Source of the DNA: Trileptium ribeirensis
Lineage: Eukaryota; Nematoda; Enoplea; Enoplida; Thoracostomopsidae
Direction: 5' to 3'
Assembly: GCA_030248225.1 (NCBI GenBank)
Contig: JASANE010016018.1
Location: forward strand, 48,504 to 112,503
Length of the DNA stretch: 64,000 nt
Shown: piece by piece, positions 21,819 through 34,984 of the stretch
How the letters are laid out: each line of letters starts with the position of its first letter
Position numbering within the stretch: position 1 is the first letter of the stretch
Made by a program: the position numbers and the translations under genes
The notes under the pieces: model-generated
Databases searched by the model: none
Told to the model about the DNA's origin: nothing
The model's input: only the letters and a program-made list of their open reading frames with translations

Positions 21819-22347
21819 ATAGGAAACACTCGCCCCGGACCATAAACTTTGATCGTGTAAATAAACATTGTATCATGAGCACCGAGTATAGCCTTGATTT
21901 ACACCGAGACGATAGGGATTTTCTGGTTTGTCCGCTCGGACGAGCAGGCAATGCCCGTCTCGGCTTGAGGGCGAGATTGTCCCAAACACTGGCGTATACT
22001 CTTTGCTCAAATTAAACACAAATTACCATAGTCGTTCCCCAGACTAAATCTATCAGAAAAAGGCCGACGTTAAACCATCAGGGCTTGTCGGACCCCTGTG
22101 GGGGCCACATAGGCTACAATGCTCTAACACGGAGCATATTAGGATCTGGACTAGATAACAAGTTGAGCTTCAATTTTCTAGGGCAATTTTCATCTTTTAT
22201 TCCAGTTTTTTAACACAACTAAATGGAACTAAACAACTTCCGATGAGTCTAAGATAGGGAACAACGGCTAACGTCCATGGCCTGTGAGCAGGTGTCGGTG
22301 CTAGCCTCCCTGGGGGACCTCAGGAATCATACCAGAAACTAGACACG
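21819..22347 (+). repeat. right terminal direct repeat (LTR-like)
   Basis: The 529-bp counterpart of 3672-4345. It lacks about 134 bp and 20 bp present in the left copy. Right after ACTAGACACG the sequence changes to AT-rich flank. Confidence 0.7.
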
Positions 22348-22690
22348 ATTGTTCAAATCCGGTATTGGTGCAGATTGTTCCAATGTTTTAAAAACTTTTG
22401 ACAAACCGTTGTATATATTTGGCATGTATCTAATGACCCATGTCATCTTTTGCACCAGGACTTAACTGTTATTTTTGGGTTTTATAGATTGTAATATAAA
22501 AGTTGCATTTTGTAGAATCGGGAATGAGTTTATTTTTGTCACCTATCTATCCAGATACGCCCCAGAGTTGTAAAATTTAAACTGTTGAAGTTAGCTGCTA
22601 AAATTTTGTTGTTGCGTTCTTGTTTTAATTCCTATATTTTTCAATGAAAATTATTGAAGTTGGGAATACGCCGTACTTTACTTATTGCAT
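22348..22690. other. AT-rich flank, nothing recognised
   Basis: Begins exactly at the end of the right terminal repeat. No gene, repeat or RNA seen. Confidence 0.4.
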
Positions 22691-22699
22691 ACATGCTTA

Positions 22700-23040
22700 T
22701 AGAGGACATGGGGAACAATCCTGCTGACGCTCGGACGCCACCGAATGCCCCCTGAGCCTGTTCCCCATCTGAGGCCCTGTCCCGTTCCCTCTCCCTGTGC
22801 CAAAGTTGAGCGGAAAATTTCAGCAAAAATAGGTCAAAATCTTGGAAAATGAACAAAATTGGGCAAAACTGAGAAGCAAAAGTAAGGGCTAAATAGTTAA
22901 AACGAGTGCCAAAATACTTTATTTAAAGGTTTAAGTTCCAGAAAATTTCAAAATTTATTCCACCGTGACGTCCTCTACCTCGCCCACCGACTGCATGATC
23001 TGAGTAGCGACGCCCTTCATCCGAAGCGGTATCGATTATC
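22700..23040 (+). repeat. dispersed AAATTGGG-core element, copy 1
   Basis: A GC-rich stretch (CTGTCCCGTTCCCTCTCCC) leads into an A-rich core with AAAATTGGGCAAAAC-type motifs at roughly 10-12-bp spacing, then a second GC-rich stretch (GACGTCCTCTACC...CCGACTGCATGATC). The same three-part layout occurs at six other sites in the window. Confidence 0.5.
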
Positions 23041-23189
23041 CTTGGGACTTCGGACCTTGCGCATGTGTGACTTATTGCTGCAATTTTTTCGCGACACATA
23101 CCGGTGAGTGACAGTTTCGGCTCATTAATAAAAATTCGTTATTGTCCCTATTATGAGAACCTATGTCCAAATAAAAATCCCTTTTCAAA

Positions 23190-23400
23190 AGTCCGAGTTC
23201 CCAATGGGGATATAGGGTCCTCGAGATGGTCCGCCTCTGGCTTCACAGGGGGATCAGTCGATCGCCGCGTAGAGGGGGTTGGAGCACCTGCATGGGGGAA
23301 AGGGCGGATGGCGGGTCGCGCCAAAGGGGGGCAATTCCTCAAGGAAGAGATAATCCCTCTCTCTCCTAAAATGCATGTATTGAAAACACTCTCATTGGCC
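23190..23400 (-). repeat. partial dispersed element, GC-rich half, copy 2
   Basis: An isolated GC-rich patch in AT-rich DNA starting ATAGGGTCCTCGAGATGGTCCG near 23210, similar to the reversed end of the dispersed family. No A-rich core follows. Assignment is tentative. Confidence 0.3.
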
Positions 23401-24290
23401 TAAAATTATACCCACACTAAATTTCATTATTTTGACCTCTAGTTATTTGACAATGTCACAACTGAGAGAACAAAACAGGAATATATAGCACAATTAAATT
23501 TTACTTTTTCGATCCGACCCAGGGCAGTGGAATCAGCGAACATCGGCCGAGTATAATGGCGTAAACAACCTAATCCCACACTATCGCATTACGACAAAAC
23601 CAACAAAGCAATGAGATATTGCTCCCAAAATCTACCAACATATGGAGCATAATGCGGTTGAAATATATTCACCGCAGCATCGTTACCAATATGCTTGCCT
23701 TGCCGTTCACGGGTGCTCAATAGGTCAAAATGATCAACATGGTTCAGATGCACATGTGTGCACACAAGTATAACCAAGTGTTTCTGATAGTTTGCAAAAG
23801 AATGACACTCATCAGCTTATCCTGTTAAGTCTACATATCTGTCTTGGTGGCGCTTTTCGAACTTTCCTAGGGCGTCTCTAGTAGAGTTGATTTTGTTGAG
23901 AGGTAAAGCTTTTCCCTTCATGTTAATTATGTAATACTTTATGTAGATAATTGACCCGGCAATATCTTGTAAAGAAGTAGATTGCCGCCTCTTCACACAA
24001 TACCTACTCATATACGAACAGAGCTTAGTTTCCAATAGTTACTACAAATAAACATTTCAATATTGAGGATTTTCCCATTTATCGAGTAGTGCAGATTTAA
24101 ACCGGAATGCTGATGCAAGCTAAGTTTGATTGATTTATATATTCTTCATATTTTGAGTAAACTTTGGGGTTGTCTTTGTTGTTCACATAAAATAGAGCAT
24201 AAAACCAGCCGTTTTATCCCTTGATAATTTGTCCTTTTACTTGAATATATATGTGGAGATGTTTGTACGCCATAGCATTTGATGATGGGC
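23401..24290. other. AT-rich intergenic, nothing recognised
   Basis: Short ORFs only. No repeat, RNA gene or splice pattern seen. Confidence 0.4.
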
Positions 24291-24369
24291 GGGCAGGGTG
24301 GGGTGTGAGATTGTTCGATAATGTAAAACCCAGTCATTTGCCCTAAAGTAGCTAAGTTACAGATGACTG

Positions 24370-24720
24370 TCAAATCACCCGGCCATATAAGGGTAATACT
24401 TCTCACCACCAAGCCACATTTAGTCTCCCACGACCTGAAGGCTCAGCACCCCACGCTAATCCCTCGCCCCGAAAATTTAGTAAATATTGACAACAATAAT
24501 GTAGAAAGTGACAAAAGTCGTGATAAAATTGGTAAAATAGGGTAAATTAGGAAATTATCGCGAATTGTCAAGAATTGGTGGAAAAATTTTGAGTTTCAAA
24601 AAATTGAAAAAGTTTACCCCCACCCTGACGACCTTTCCCCAAGGACCCTCTACTCCCCTTCCACTAAGCCGACAGATCTTTGACACCTATGTTATAACCC
24701 CTCGTAGTTCAGCTGGGTAA
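24370..24720 (+). repeat. dispersed AAATTGGG-core element, copy 3
   Basis: GC-rich head (CTCAGCACCCCACGCTAATC), A-rich core (AAAATTGGTAAAATAGGG) and a tail ending AAGCCGACAGATCTTTGACACCTATG, which matches the ends of copies 6 and 7. Confidence 0.55.
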
Positions 24721-26470
24721 GCGTCGGGGTAATCCATCTGTGCGACAATCCATGCTGAGCCGCCTCGAACAAATGTATCGCTATTCGTTAAAATTTGTTC
24801 ATGATCGATGTTTGATTACTGACGCTGATAAAATTGAAAAATGCAGCTTGCCGGACAACATTGTGGTATTTGAGTAGGTACTTTGTCGGAGGTAACCTTG
24901 ATTCCAACGTACGCCTTGAGTCTATTTCTTTTTATCAGTTGTTTCTGGTTTGTGGATTTCATTGACGTCTGCCTGCGATTGAGCACAACAGCTAGTTACA
25001 CAACATACCTTGGTGAAATGAATACTTATATCTCCAAAAATTTCAAGAAGTGGCACGAGGAGCAATGAATGACAAAATGCAATACTTCGGAGATGTTAAT
25101 CATTACAAACTGATAAAAAATACACGATCTTTTATACGCTTTGAAATGATGCAAATTTTATGACGGAATATTGGTAGGGAGGTGACAAAATAGAATATCA
25201 GCAGGAACATTTTATTTTAGTTTAATCTATTATTTATCTAGCAATTATAACAGTATAAGATTGATAATAGAGCCTTGTTAGAGAAAACAATGATAAATAA
25301 AAATAGGAAATCAAAACACAATAATATTGTATTTTGTATATTTAATAGTGAACATTGATAGAATGGACCAGGATGTGCCGATTGTTCGGCTTCAAAACCT
25401 GATCCTTTACAGTGGTTCACAAACTATAGTTATCATATACGACGTTTAAAAATATCCAAACTATGACCATCAACGACGTCATATGGCAGAGAGAATTCCA
25501 TATGCACACTACTCGTAAAAGAAGTATTTCCTAATAATTAATGTTGACCTATCATTATATAATTATCTGAATAACCACTAGTTTCGTGATGATTGAAAGA
25601 TAGAAAAAGAAATAATTGATATCAATAATGACTAATCCATGAATATTTTTAAATAAAAATTAGATCCCATAATATTATTCGCTCTTTAGGCAATTTTAAT
25701 CTAAATTTAGATAGCCTATTTGTGTAGGATAAATTGTTACATCTTGACAGTCTTGTTGTAACCAATTTTTTTGACTCTTTCAGTTAAATCAATAATTTTT
25801 TGAGGTCAGGAGACAATACTACAGATTGCTATTTCATTATGGGTAAATATGAAATTTATAATTTTTAATAAAAAATTAAATTATAAAATAAAATTATGGA
25901 TATGAAATAAAATTTAGCATTTCTACTAGTGAAACTTGAGATTACAATGTTTAACCGCCTAAATCAATTCATGACAATTTTATTACGGTGCCCCGAAAAT
26001 TACACTAATCAATTATGGTTATTCTGAGATCGCTGCAAGCTGAAACAGATGAAAACGAGTTTTGGATAATTACTGCCAAAATGCAGGCTCTGGTATTATC
26101 TATCTACAAGCCGTTTTAAGTTTTTTTATCGAACGGCCATTGTAAAAGTATATAAATCATGCTGAACGTAATAGTGATTAAATTTGCCGTCAAAATCTTG
26201 AAATAATTGAGTATTTCAACAGAAAGACGGACTTACAATAGATTAAAGCAATTTTCCTGATTGCTAATAAAAATTGATAAAAACTTTTTACCTAGTATAC
26301 TTCTTTGAGGCACGCCCGGTAAAGTTAGATGAACCGACTTGCACATACTGAAAACGATCAGACATATGTACTAAACCGAGCAGGTAAATTGTCTTTAAAA
26401 CCAGTAGACTCAAGCGATTTAATCAATTTTATATGAGAAACGGTTTAAAGGCTTTACTAAAATCAATATA
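24721..26470. other. AT-rich intergenic, nothing recognised
   Basis: No supported gene. The short ORF at 24883-25068 has a hydrophobic start but no further support. Confidence 0.4.
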
Positions 26471-28952
26471 CGCAACAGCAATGCACAGCTGTTCGCACAG
26501 CTTCTGAGTTCAGTTATTTAAGACTGTTAATAGTTACAACATCAATGCACCGCTGCTCGTCCAGATTCTGAGTCCAGTTATTTAAGACTGTTAATAGTTA
26601 CAACATCAATGCACTGCTGCTCGTCCAGATTCTGAGTCCAGTTATTTAAGACTGTTAATAGTTACAACATCAATGCACCGCTGCTCGTCCAGATTCTGAG
26701 TCCAGTTATTTAAGTCATTTAATAGTTACAACATCAATGCACTGCTGCTCGTCCAGATTCTGAGTTCAGTTATTTAAGACTGTTAAAAGTTACAATATAA
26801 ATGCACTGCTGCTCGTCCAGATTCTGAGTCCAGTTATTTAAGTCTGTTAATACTTACAACATCAATGCACTGCTGCTCGTCCAGATTCTGAGTCCAGTTA
26901 TTTAAGACTGTTAATAGTTACAACATCAATGCACTGTTGCTCGTCCAAATTCTGAGTCCAGTTATTTAAGACTGTTAAATGTTACAACATCAATGCACAG
27001 CTACTGGTGCAGATTCTGAGTCCAGTTATTTAAGACTGTTAAAAGTTACAACATCAATGCACTGCTGCTCGTCCAAATTCTAAGTCCAGTTATGTAAGTC
27101 TGTTAATACTTACAACATCAATGCACTGCTGCTCGTCCAGATTCTGCCAGTTATTTAAGACTGTTAATAGTTACAACATCAATGCACTGCTGCTCGTCCA
27201 AATTCTGAGTCCAGTTATTTAAGACTGTTAAATGTTACAACATCAATGCACTGCTACTGGTCCAGATTCTAAGTCCAGTTATTTAAGACTGTTAAAAGTT
27301 ACAAAATCAATGAACTGCTGCTCGTCCAGATTCTGAGTCCAGTTATTTAAGACTGTTAATAGTTACAACATCAATTCACTGCTGCTCGTCCAGATTCTGA
27401 GTCCAGTTATTTAAGACTGTTAATAGTTACATCAATGCACCGCTGCTCGTCCAGATTCTGAGTCCAGTTATTTAAGACTGTTAAAAGTTACAACATCAAT
27501 GCACTGCTACTGGTCCAGATTCTGAGTCCAGTTATTTAAGACTCTTAAAAGTTACGACATCAATAAACTGCTGCTCGTCCAGATTCTGAGTCCAGTTATT
27601 TAAGACTGTTAATAGTTACAACATCAATGCACAGCTGCTCGCCCAATTCTGAGTCCAGTTATTTAAAACTGTTAATAGTTACAACATCAATGCACTGCTG
27701 CTCGTCCAGATTCTGAGTCCAGTCATTTAAGACTGTTAATAGTTACAACATCAATGCACTGCTGCTAGTCCAGATTCTGAGACCAGTTATTTAAGACTGT
27801 TAAAAGTTGCAACATCAATGAACTGCTGCTCGTCAGATTCTGCGTCCAGTTATTTAAGACTGTTGGTAGTTACAACATCAATTCACTGCTGCTCGCACAA
27901 TTCTAAGTCCAGTTATTTAAGACTGTTAATAGTTACAACATCAATGCACTGCTGCTCGTCCAGATTCTGAGTCCAGTTATTTAACACTGACAATAGTGAA
28001 AACATCAATGCACTGCTGCTCGTCCAATTTTGAATCCAGTTATTTAAGACTGTTAATAGTTACAACATCAATGCACTGCTGCTCGTCCAAATTCTGAGTC
28101 CAGTTATTTAAGACTGTTAAATGTTACAACATCAATGCACAGCTACTGGTGCAGATTCTGAGTCCAGTTATTTAAGACTGTTAATAGTTACAACATCAAT
28201 GCACTGCTGCTCGTCCAAATTCTGAGTCCAGTTATTTAAGTCTGTTAATACTTACAACATCAATGCACTGCTGCTCGTCCAGATTCTGCCAGTTATTTAA
28301 GACTCTTAATAGTTACAACATCAATGCACTGCTGCTCGTCCAAATTCTGAGTCCAGTTATTTAAGACTGTTTAATGTTACAACATCAATGCACTGCTACT
28401 GGTCCAGATTCTGAGTCCAGTTATTTAAGACTGTTAAAAGTTACAACATCAATGAACTGCTGCTCGTCCAGATTCTGAGTCCAGTTATTTAAGACTGTTA
28501 ATAGTTACAACATCAATTCACTGCTGCTCGTCCAGATTCTGAGTCCAGTTATTTAAGACTGTTAATAGTTACAACATCAATGCACCGCTGCTCGTCCAGA
28601 TTCTGAGTCCAGTTATTTAAGACTGTTAAAAGTTACAACATCAATGCACTGCTACTGGTCCAGATTCTGAGTCCAGTTATTTAAGACTCTTAAAAGTTAT
28701 GACATCAATAAACTGCTGCTCGTCAGATTCTGCGTCCAGTTATTTAAGACTGTTGGTAGTTACAACATCAATGCACTGCTGCTCGCACAATTCTGAGTCC
28801 AGTTATTTAAGACTGTTAATAGTTACAACATCAATGCACTGCTGCTCGTCCAGATTCTGAGTCCAGTTATTTAAGACTGACAATAGTGAAAACATCAATG
28901 CACTGCTGCTCGTCCAATTTTGAGTCCAGTTATTTAAGACTATTAATAGTTG
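26471..28952 (+). repeat. 64-bp satellite array, about 39 units
   Basis: Unit: CCAGTTATTTAAGACTGTTA, then ATAGTTACAACATCAATGC, then ACTGCTGCTCGTCCAGATTC (joined with a few bases between). Successive AGTCCAGTTA positions are 64 bp apart (e.g. 26571 and 26635). Many units have small deletions. Distinctive variants recur in the same order (GCACAGCTACTGGTGCAG near 26994 and 28137; GACTGTTGGTAG near 27858 and 28747), so blocks of about 1 kb have been duplicated. Confidence 0.95.
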
Positions 28953-31900
28953 AGAATCAGTCCGTGTGTTGACTGAACTTATGGTTGTTAATTAGAAACC
29001 AAATTGTTATGTTCAAGGAAATTGGTACATAGTGTAGTTGTCAAATTTCATTAATGTGCAGCAGAAAGCGTTCGCTGTGAATGTCTGCACGTGTTTTGCT
29101 ATTTTTTCGTATTACCAAGGAGCCGAGCATCGGATACTAAGCATTGCTATGGTCTGCTTATATGGTTTCGCTGTTTTGTACAGTTCGAATTGGGGTCTTG
29201 GCATGTACGAGAACGATAAAAAAACTCCATTGTACGTACACCCGAATTAGAACGTAGAGTTTTACAGCTATATTATTGTTCTGGTAGCGCGGATTTAAAA
29301 AGAAACACAATGTTTTGCATCAACTACAGTTTTGCCTGGCGGAACGCCGAATATAATGTGATATTACAAGGTCGTGCTCACATTGCGTGCAATTCGATAT
29401 GACCCGATAAACCATGTACCACTTTATCGATTCCAAATAGGATACCGTTAGGTGAAAAATATATACATACACGCATTTTGTAGGCACAGAATATGATCGG
29501 ATCGGACGCAATGTTAATGTAATTCGGTTTGGATCGGATCAGCTTGGAAGCAATGGAGCCTGGGTCGTTTTAGTTTTGCAACCCATGGGTGTCTACCTTG
29601 GGTATGGTTTCGACGTGTATAAAGAATTATTGTTTCACAGTCTCCAAATAATTGAATGAAATATTTAGAGGTGGAGACTGTACAAATTTTATGTCATTGT
29701 TATATATATTAAATGTTTGTTGTGACATTGACAACAGCATTTAGAGCCACATTGATTGTGAGCCAATGGGAATAACACGTCATTACTAATCCCAAATCAA
29801 AATATATATTCATTTTGTCAAACAGATCACGACACCACTTCTGCTTAGACAAATCTTTCACTTCAGATATTTATATCGAAAATAATTGTTTGAGGTGCAC
29901 GTAAATGAGATCCCCGCACAAAAATTTAGACAGTTTCGTGAAATGTTTTGTACCAAATTCAATTCAGCAATTTTGATGCGAAATAAGTTATGCTTAGTTC
30001 CGAGCTTTATTCAATCAACCATAGCGAGTCCAATCTCAAACTTGTTTTATAATAGACTCGAGAGACATTTGCGCTCATTAAAAACGCGATAGCTGACTGA
30101 CATGAAATAATAATATTTGGTCAAGTTTGACTTCATGTCATTAAACCACGCTTAAATTGCTATTTTGGGCTTGTGTGCATTTCCTTTTGAGCACCATACC
30201 TTGGTTCACACCGTTATGGCTCAGCGATTTGTACTGGTTTTGGCATACTTGATTCTTGACATGGTACAAATCAAGCTTATATCCGACGGTAATTGCAGAT
30301 TTTAATAGATATAGTTTATTGAGATTGGTCATGGCTCATAGCAGACGGATTTGCTAATCATATGGATTTAGTTAATTGCTTCAGGGCGTTTAGGCATTTT
30401 AGACGAACTGTCAATAGACGTCCAATGAATTTTAGCAATTTTGTTATCTACTCTTGCCAGTCGTAATACCAAAATCGGTAACTGCTTGATGTAGTAAAAT
30501 GTTAATATTTTATTGGGTTTTTAAATTGAAGAAACTCTTCTAATTATCCATCCTAATACTGCTATTCATAAAAACACTCGTGTGATAAATCAATTGACAT
30601 TCCTGCTGGGCTACAATTATAACTAGTAATTCTTTTTGACTAAGCGTAGTTTAGTTAAATACGTAATAACTAATAAATACTAACCAATCATAGTGGAATA
30701 CACCTTAATTAATTTAGTTTACAGCAAATTGGTTTTGTGCATATCTCTGAGTTTCAGTCAATTAATAAAAACAATGCAGTGAAAAATTCCATTTTTTGGG
30801 TGAACGTTGAAAATGTGGCAATGTTATGTATCCGGAAAGAATATTGCAGGCAAAATTTCAGAAGGCAGCTTTGGTAATGGTATACTCTAAATGAAAAATG
30901 AGCTTTTATAGAACAGCTAAACTATAAAATATTTTCAGCATTACTGCTAAACAATGTTATCTTTTCTCTTAACCCTGTTTCCCAGCCCGAAATTGCTCAA
31001 ATTTTGAATTTATAGCGAAAAATTTGACACCTTTCCACTCAATTTGACGAGACAGTTCAAAATGTATCCACTAAGTGATCGGCGCCACGGTTTTTGACTA
31101 GCTAAGAAAAAAGCACACTTACTATATGTCTGCAACAAATACTAACTATGGATAATCTTTCTTTGGCATAATGCTGCTAGTTGTAAAGGCTATATATATT
31201 TTCTCGAATTCGTGCACTATAGGGTTCCGTAGTTGCGAATATGTGAATTTTTAGACAAAACGTAGGAAATGCCTGGACTGTGAAGTTACTGCCGAGTGAG
31301 GCTTGAAATATGTGGTCTGTTACAACCAAACCTTAGTTTCTAATCAGGTACTAAAAGTTTTATATTGAACAAAACGTTCATGGGTTACTATTGTGTGCAA
31401 GTAAACTTAAAATGATCCCGGCATACCCGGCAAAAATACAATAAAAATACCATTTTTATTGTATTTTTGGATAAAATTTGTCACGGAACGCTCTAACGAT
31501 TTTATGTTCGTGAAAATTGAAGTAAAATTACCCCAATGCTTAAGAACGAAAATTTGTCGATTTGATTGCGAAGTCACTTTTGCATTAAATTTGTTCGCGA
31601 ACACTGTATAATCCAAATTTAAATGATAATACATTAGGGAACAGAATTTCTGTAAACTGAAATCGCCAAAATTCTGTTCGAACACAAGGTCTAATTTCTG
31701 GCACTTGAATTTGATTTTGCCAATTTTCGGTTAGCGAAAAACCGAATGACATTAAGCCTGTTTTCCGTAACAAGGGTTTGCGATTCGATATCGGCAATGA
31801 CAGAATAGGATGGTTGCCGGGGTCACCTTAAGATTACTCACGCATTGAAAATAGTTTGTCCGCCACATATTTTTTAATTTAAATTTGAAGTAGGAGTCAT

Positions 31901-34614
31901 GTACTCAGATCATTAAACTATTACCGTCAATTTAAAGCCGTGTTTGGTGGCACGCCTTTGTAAAGTGTTTTTGATGGTATATTGTCTTTTTTTTCACGAA
32001 TCAACACATATAGAAGTGTTTTTGACAGTTTAAAGCTTTAGACCGGCGTCAAATATAACTGAATTATGTTGGCGTCAACTACAACACTACAGTCCCATCC
32101 ACAAAGAAAATCACACAACTAAGCCATGTTACGTAAACCATTGTTATTGTCAAAGTCAAAGTTTATTGAACTTCAAGATTACGTGCATACAGATATACAT
32201 GGCACAACGAAATAGTCGATAATAAATTTGAAGTGTGAATATGCAGCATGCCTTGTATTTGAAACTATGATATAACTTATTTCAGTATTAGAAATTGAAG
32301 TCGTAAATACGATTAAGTCGTATGATGTGATAATAGTAACTAAAGTAATATAGTAGTTTATCTAATTTCCAGACCTCGAAAAATTCATATCAAATAACTC
32401 AACAAAAAACCCGTCGATTGATCGTAAAAACAAAATATTTTTAGTAACACGAATCACATTGAGTTAAACTTTTAATAGGAACCTTTAATTTTAGTGAATC
32501 TGTCAAACACAGCGGGACGTCAACAACTTTTTCGAAGCCTGTGGTTGGCGTGAAAGGGTTACTATTCAATGTTTATAAAAAATTGCAACTGCGTAGGTTG
32601 ATCGCTTGTTTGATTATCGCCGATACTGTGTGTTTGTTCCTATGGAGCGCCACATGCATCCATGTCATTGCATAATCCTTTATTGTTTGTTTTCTGCTGA
32701 GTCACGGGATTACATATATTATTAAGCGTTCAGCAAAGAAAGGAAATGCAGGCATAATATAGAAAATAACTTTTAGGTATTGTTCTTGAGAAGTAAGATA
32801 TAGCAAATGGTTATTTTCAATATCAAAGTGATTTTATACTGTACATATTTTACAAATATTAAGCCTTAATACAGCGTTGCCAACTATATATAACGAGTAT
32901 ATTTTAATTACATTTTAACCGACCAGTATAATTCATATTTATGATATGTAAATATACCAGCCGATAATTACTAATCAGTAACCATAATATTTCTGAACTT
33001 TTTCTACTTTTAGATTATATCGTAAGTGAAATAAGACGATCAAATCAATGAACAATAACTATGGGTGAATGGATCATGATAAATTTTTACACGAGAGACA
33101 TTTATTGAAAATAGGCAGAAAATAATATTTTGTACCTGATAAATTGCAGTATAAAATGCTTTGTGCATGTCAGTTACAAGTGATATTTACTCATGTAGCC
33201 TTTGCTAGGTTGTATCTGAGTATACATCTTTACGATTTAACAGTTTATCTCTTAGATTACCAATATTCGACAATAGTGTTTATCTCAACTATTCTCTTGC
33301 CAAAGTCCTGATCGTATAAATACATGATAAGTTACTGTTTAATGTTTTGACATCTGTAGACTTTGTCAAATCTATGTACTTTGTAATCTATGTATATGTA
33401 AAAGCTAATCCAAACAATGAATTTCCAAAAAAGTCGTCAAAGGCTATAACACTTCCATCTGCAACCGATTAATTTTACAAAATTAATGCACGTTCACACT
33501 GGCTTTCTTCTAGGTTTTGTAATTTCAAATTCATATTTGAATTGATTATCGGAACCATAAATGGTTTTTACCTACCACCGACTTCGACTAGGAAGAAAAT
33601 TAGCGCCTCTGGTTAAAACAGCGCCTTTCAATTGAAATATTTATTTGTAATTATATAGCTTTCCTCCTGGGAGGCCATGTGGGCAAACTATTAACTGAGG
33701 CATGTTCAAGACAATTTTGAAAAAATATTTTACTTTATTGTAATTTGGACTAATGACTGAACCATAAATTTTTTTGTGACACGATATGGTTATACGCAAA
33801 GACATACAATAGTTTTGCGAACAATACAGGTTTTGCAAACCAATGTAAGCATGAATGGAAACCTTTATTAAATATTATATATAGATAATTATATATAACA
33901 AAAATTAATTTAAACATATATATAACACACAGCACATGCGGACATATTTATTGCTGTGACATGGAATGCTGCAATCGATGGGTGAATAATCTCGTAGAGG
34001 AAATGGTACAAGTTTTCTCTCAGTTTGAGATCCGGTATGAAACTGTTATAATACACTCTGCTGTAGGACTGGTCTTTTATTATGACACCGTTCTGGCTTT
34101 GTTTACTGTTATGACTCTGCATTACTGCGTCGTGTTGCAACTCTTACTATATAGTTGTTTGCACTTAGTGATAAACAAAAAAGTTGTTCAACGTTTCTCA
34201 ACAAGCAAATCCATAGTTCTTCACATTGATCAGTGATCGGTATTCCATTTATGGTCTAAATCTTCGGTACTTATTGGCAAGCCATCATTATTTGTTTGCC
34301 TACATTGTTGAAAAATTTGTTACCATCTGGTGTCATGCCGCTGCGCTTAGGTGTTGGACCCTATCAACCACATTTGAAGCAGCCATTGAAATTTGCTTGA
34401 TAATGGAATTTTGGTGATTTGCGTATTTAAGAAAAGCCCATATGTTCAAATCCAATCCGTAAGCGAACGTTAGAACTAAAATATAGCACAGATATTGTTT
34501 CATTATCTACGGTGACATGTAAAAATACGGACACAGCGATACAGGATATTTTTCAAACAATAGAACGTAACAAGAATGTCGTTCCTATGATTGTCATCAT
34601 ATACGCGAAGGAAA
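28953..34614. other. 5.7 kb AT-rich DNA without recognised gene
   Basis: Contains scattered ORFs of up to 92 codons with no known domain and no consistent splice signals. The only feature I can point to is a possible LINE 3' tail at 32146-32180. Confidence 0.4.
32146..32260 (-). mobile_element. possible 3' end of a non-LTR retrotransposon
   Basis: On the minus strand the sequence reads TTCAATAAACTTTGACTTTGAC, i.e. a polyadenylation-like signal followed by a short TTTGAC repeat, the kind of tail found on some LINEs. No coding part of a LINE is seen next to it, so it would be a 5'-truncated fragment. Confidence 0.3.
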
Positions 34615-34940
34615 GGCAGAGTTATCCCCTTCGGGGCGTTACCGATTCCACCTTGCATGTAGTCTCATCTCTCCCCTGAGCCTATCCACTGCCCGCTTCC
34701 CGCTCTGCCGAAGGAACGTGGAAAATTGTGTGAAAATAAGCAAACATTGGGGAAAATTGGTAAAAATCGATGGAAAATTGAGGAAAATTGGGATAAAATC
34801 AGCAAAAATTAAGAAAAGTTTATTTCTAAAATTTATCCCTCCTGGCGACCTACCCCCGCTTGCTCGCTTTAGCCTCCTACCCTACCGACCGGCTGAGGCC
34901 ACCGGAGCACCAGCTATGCTCCCGTGCACTTCGTTTATTT
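34615..34940 (+). repeat. dispersed AAATTGGG-core element, copy 4
   Basis: GC-rich head (CTTCGGGGCGTTACCGATTC), A-rich core with GGAAAATTGGTAAAAATCG-type repeats, and a GC-rich tail (CTACCGACCGGCTGAGGCC) ending CACCAGCTATGC. Confidence 0.55.
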
Positions 34941-34984
34941 AGCATGTATAATTATAATGATTCGATAAATTTGGATCGCGTCTA

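Larger units (their letters stand above)
3672..22347 (+). mobile_element. about 18.7-kb decayed LTR-like element with gag, protease and NADAR-SGNH cargo
   Basis: The element is defined by a pair of direct repeats in the same orientation and by a step to higher GC content between them compared with both flanks. In order on the + strand: left repeat, 1.5-kb leader, broken gag, long acidic unknown protein, retropepsin-like protease, Pro-rich protein, NADAR plus SGNH-like protein, 6-kb non-coding 3' region, right repeat. Gag and an aspartic protease point to an LTR retrotransposon, most like the Ty3/gypsy group. No RT, RNase H or integrase motif is visible. The repeat ends are not a clean TG...CA, I see no convincing primer-binding site, polypurine tract or target-site duplication, and the frames are broken, so this is an old, probably immobile copy. 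It could also be a non-autonomous lineage. Confidence 0.6.

Noticed and set aside
22346..22362. B-box-like GTTCAAATCC at the element's right border
   Set aside because: No A-box upstream at tRNA spacing; likely chance.
24700..24765. tRNA-like A-box (GTAGTTCAGCTGGGTAAGCG)
   Set aside because: No B-box at the right distance and no cloverleaf could be formed; at most a degraded SINE-like trace.
29038..29250. 70-codon ORF just after the 64-bp satellite
   Set aside because: No family recognised and no ATG at its start; probably chance.
33961..34236. 91-codon hydrophobic ORF
   Set aside because: No domain or splice context; overlaps a similar-length ORF on the opposite strand.
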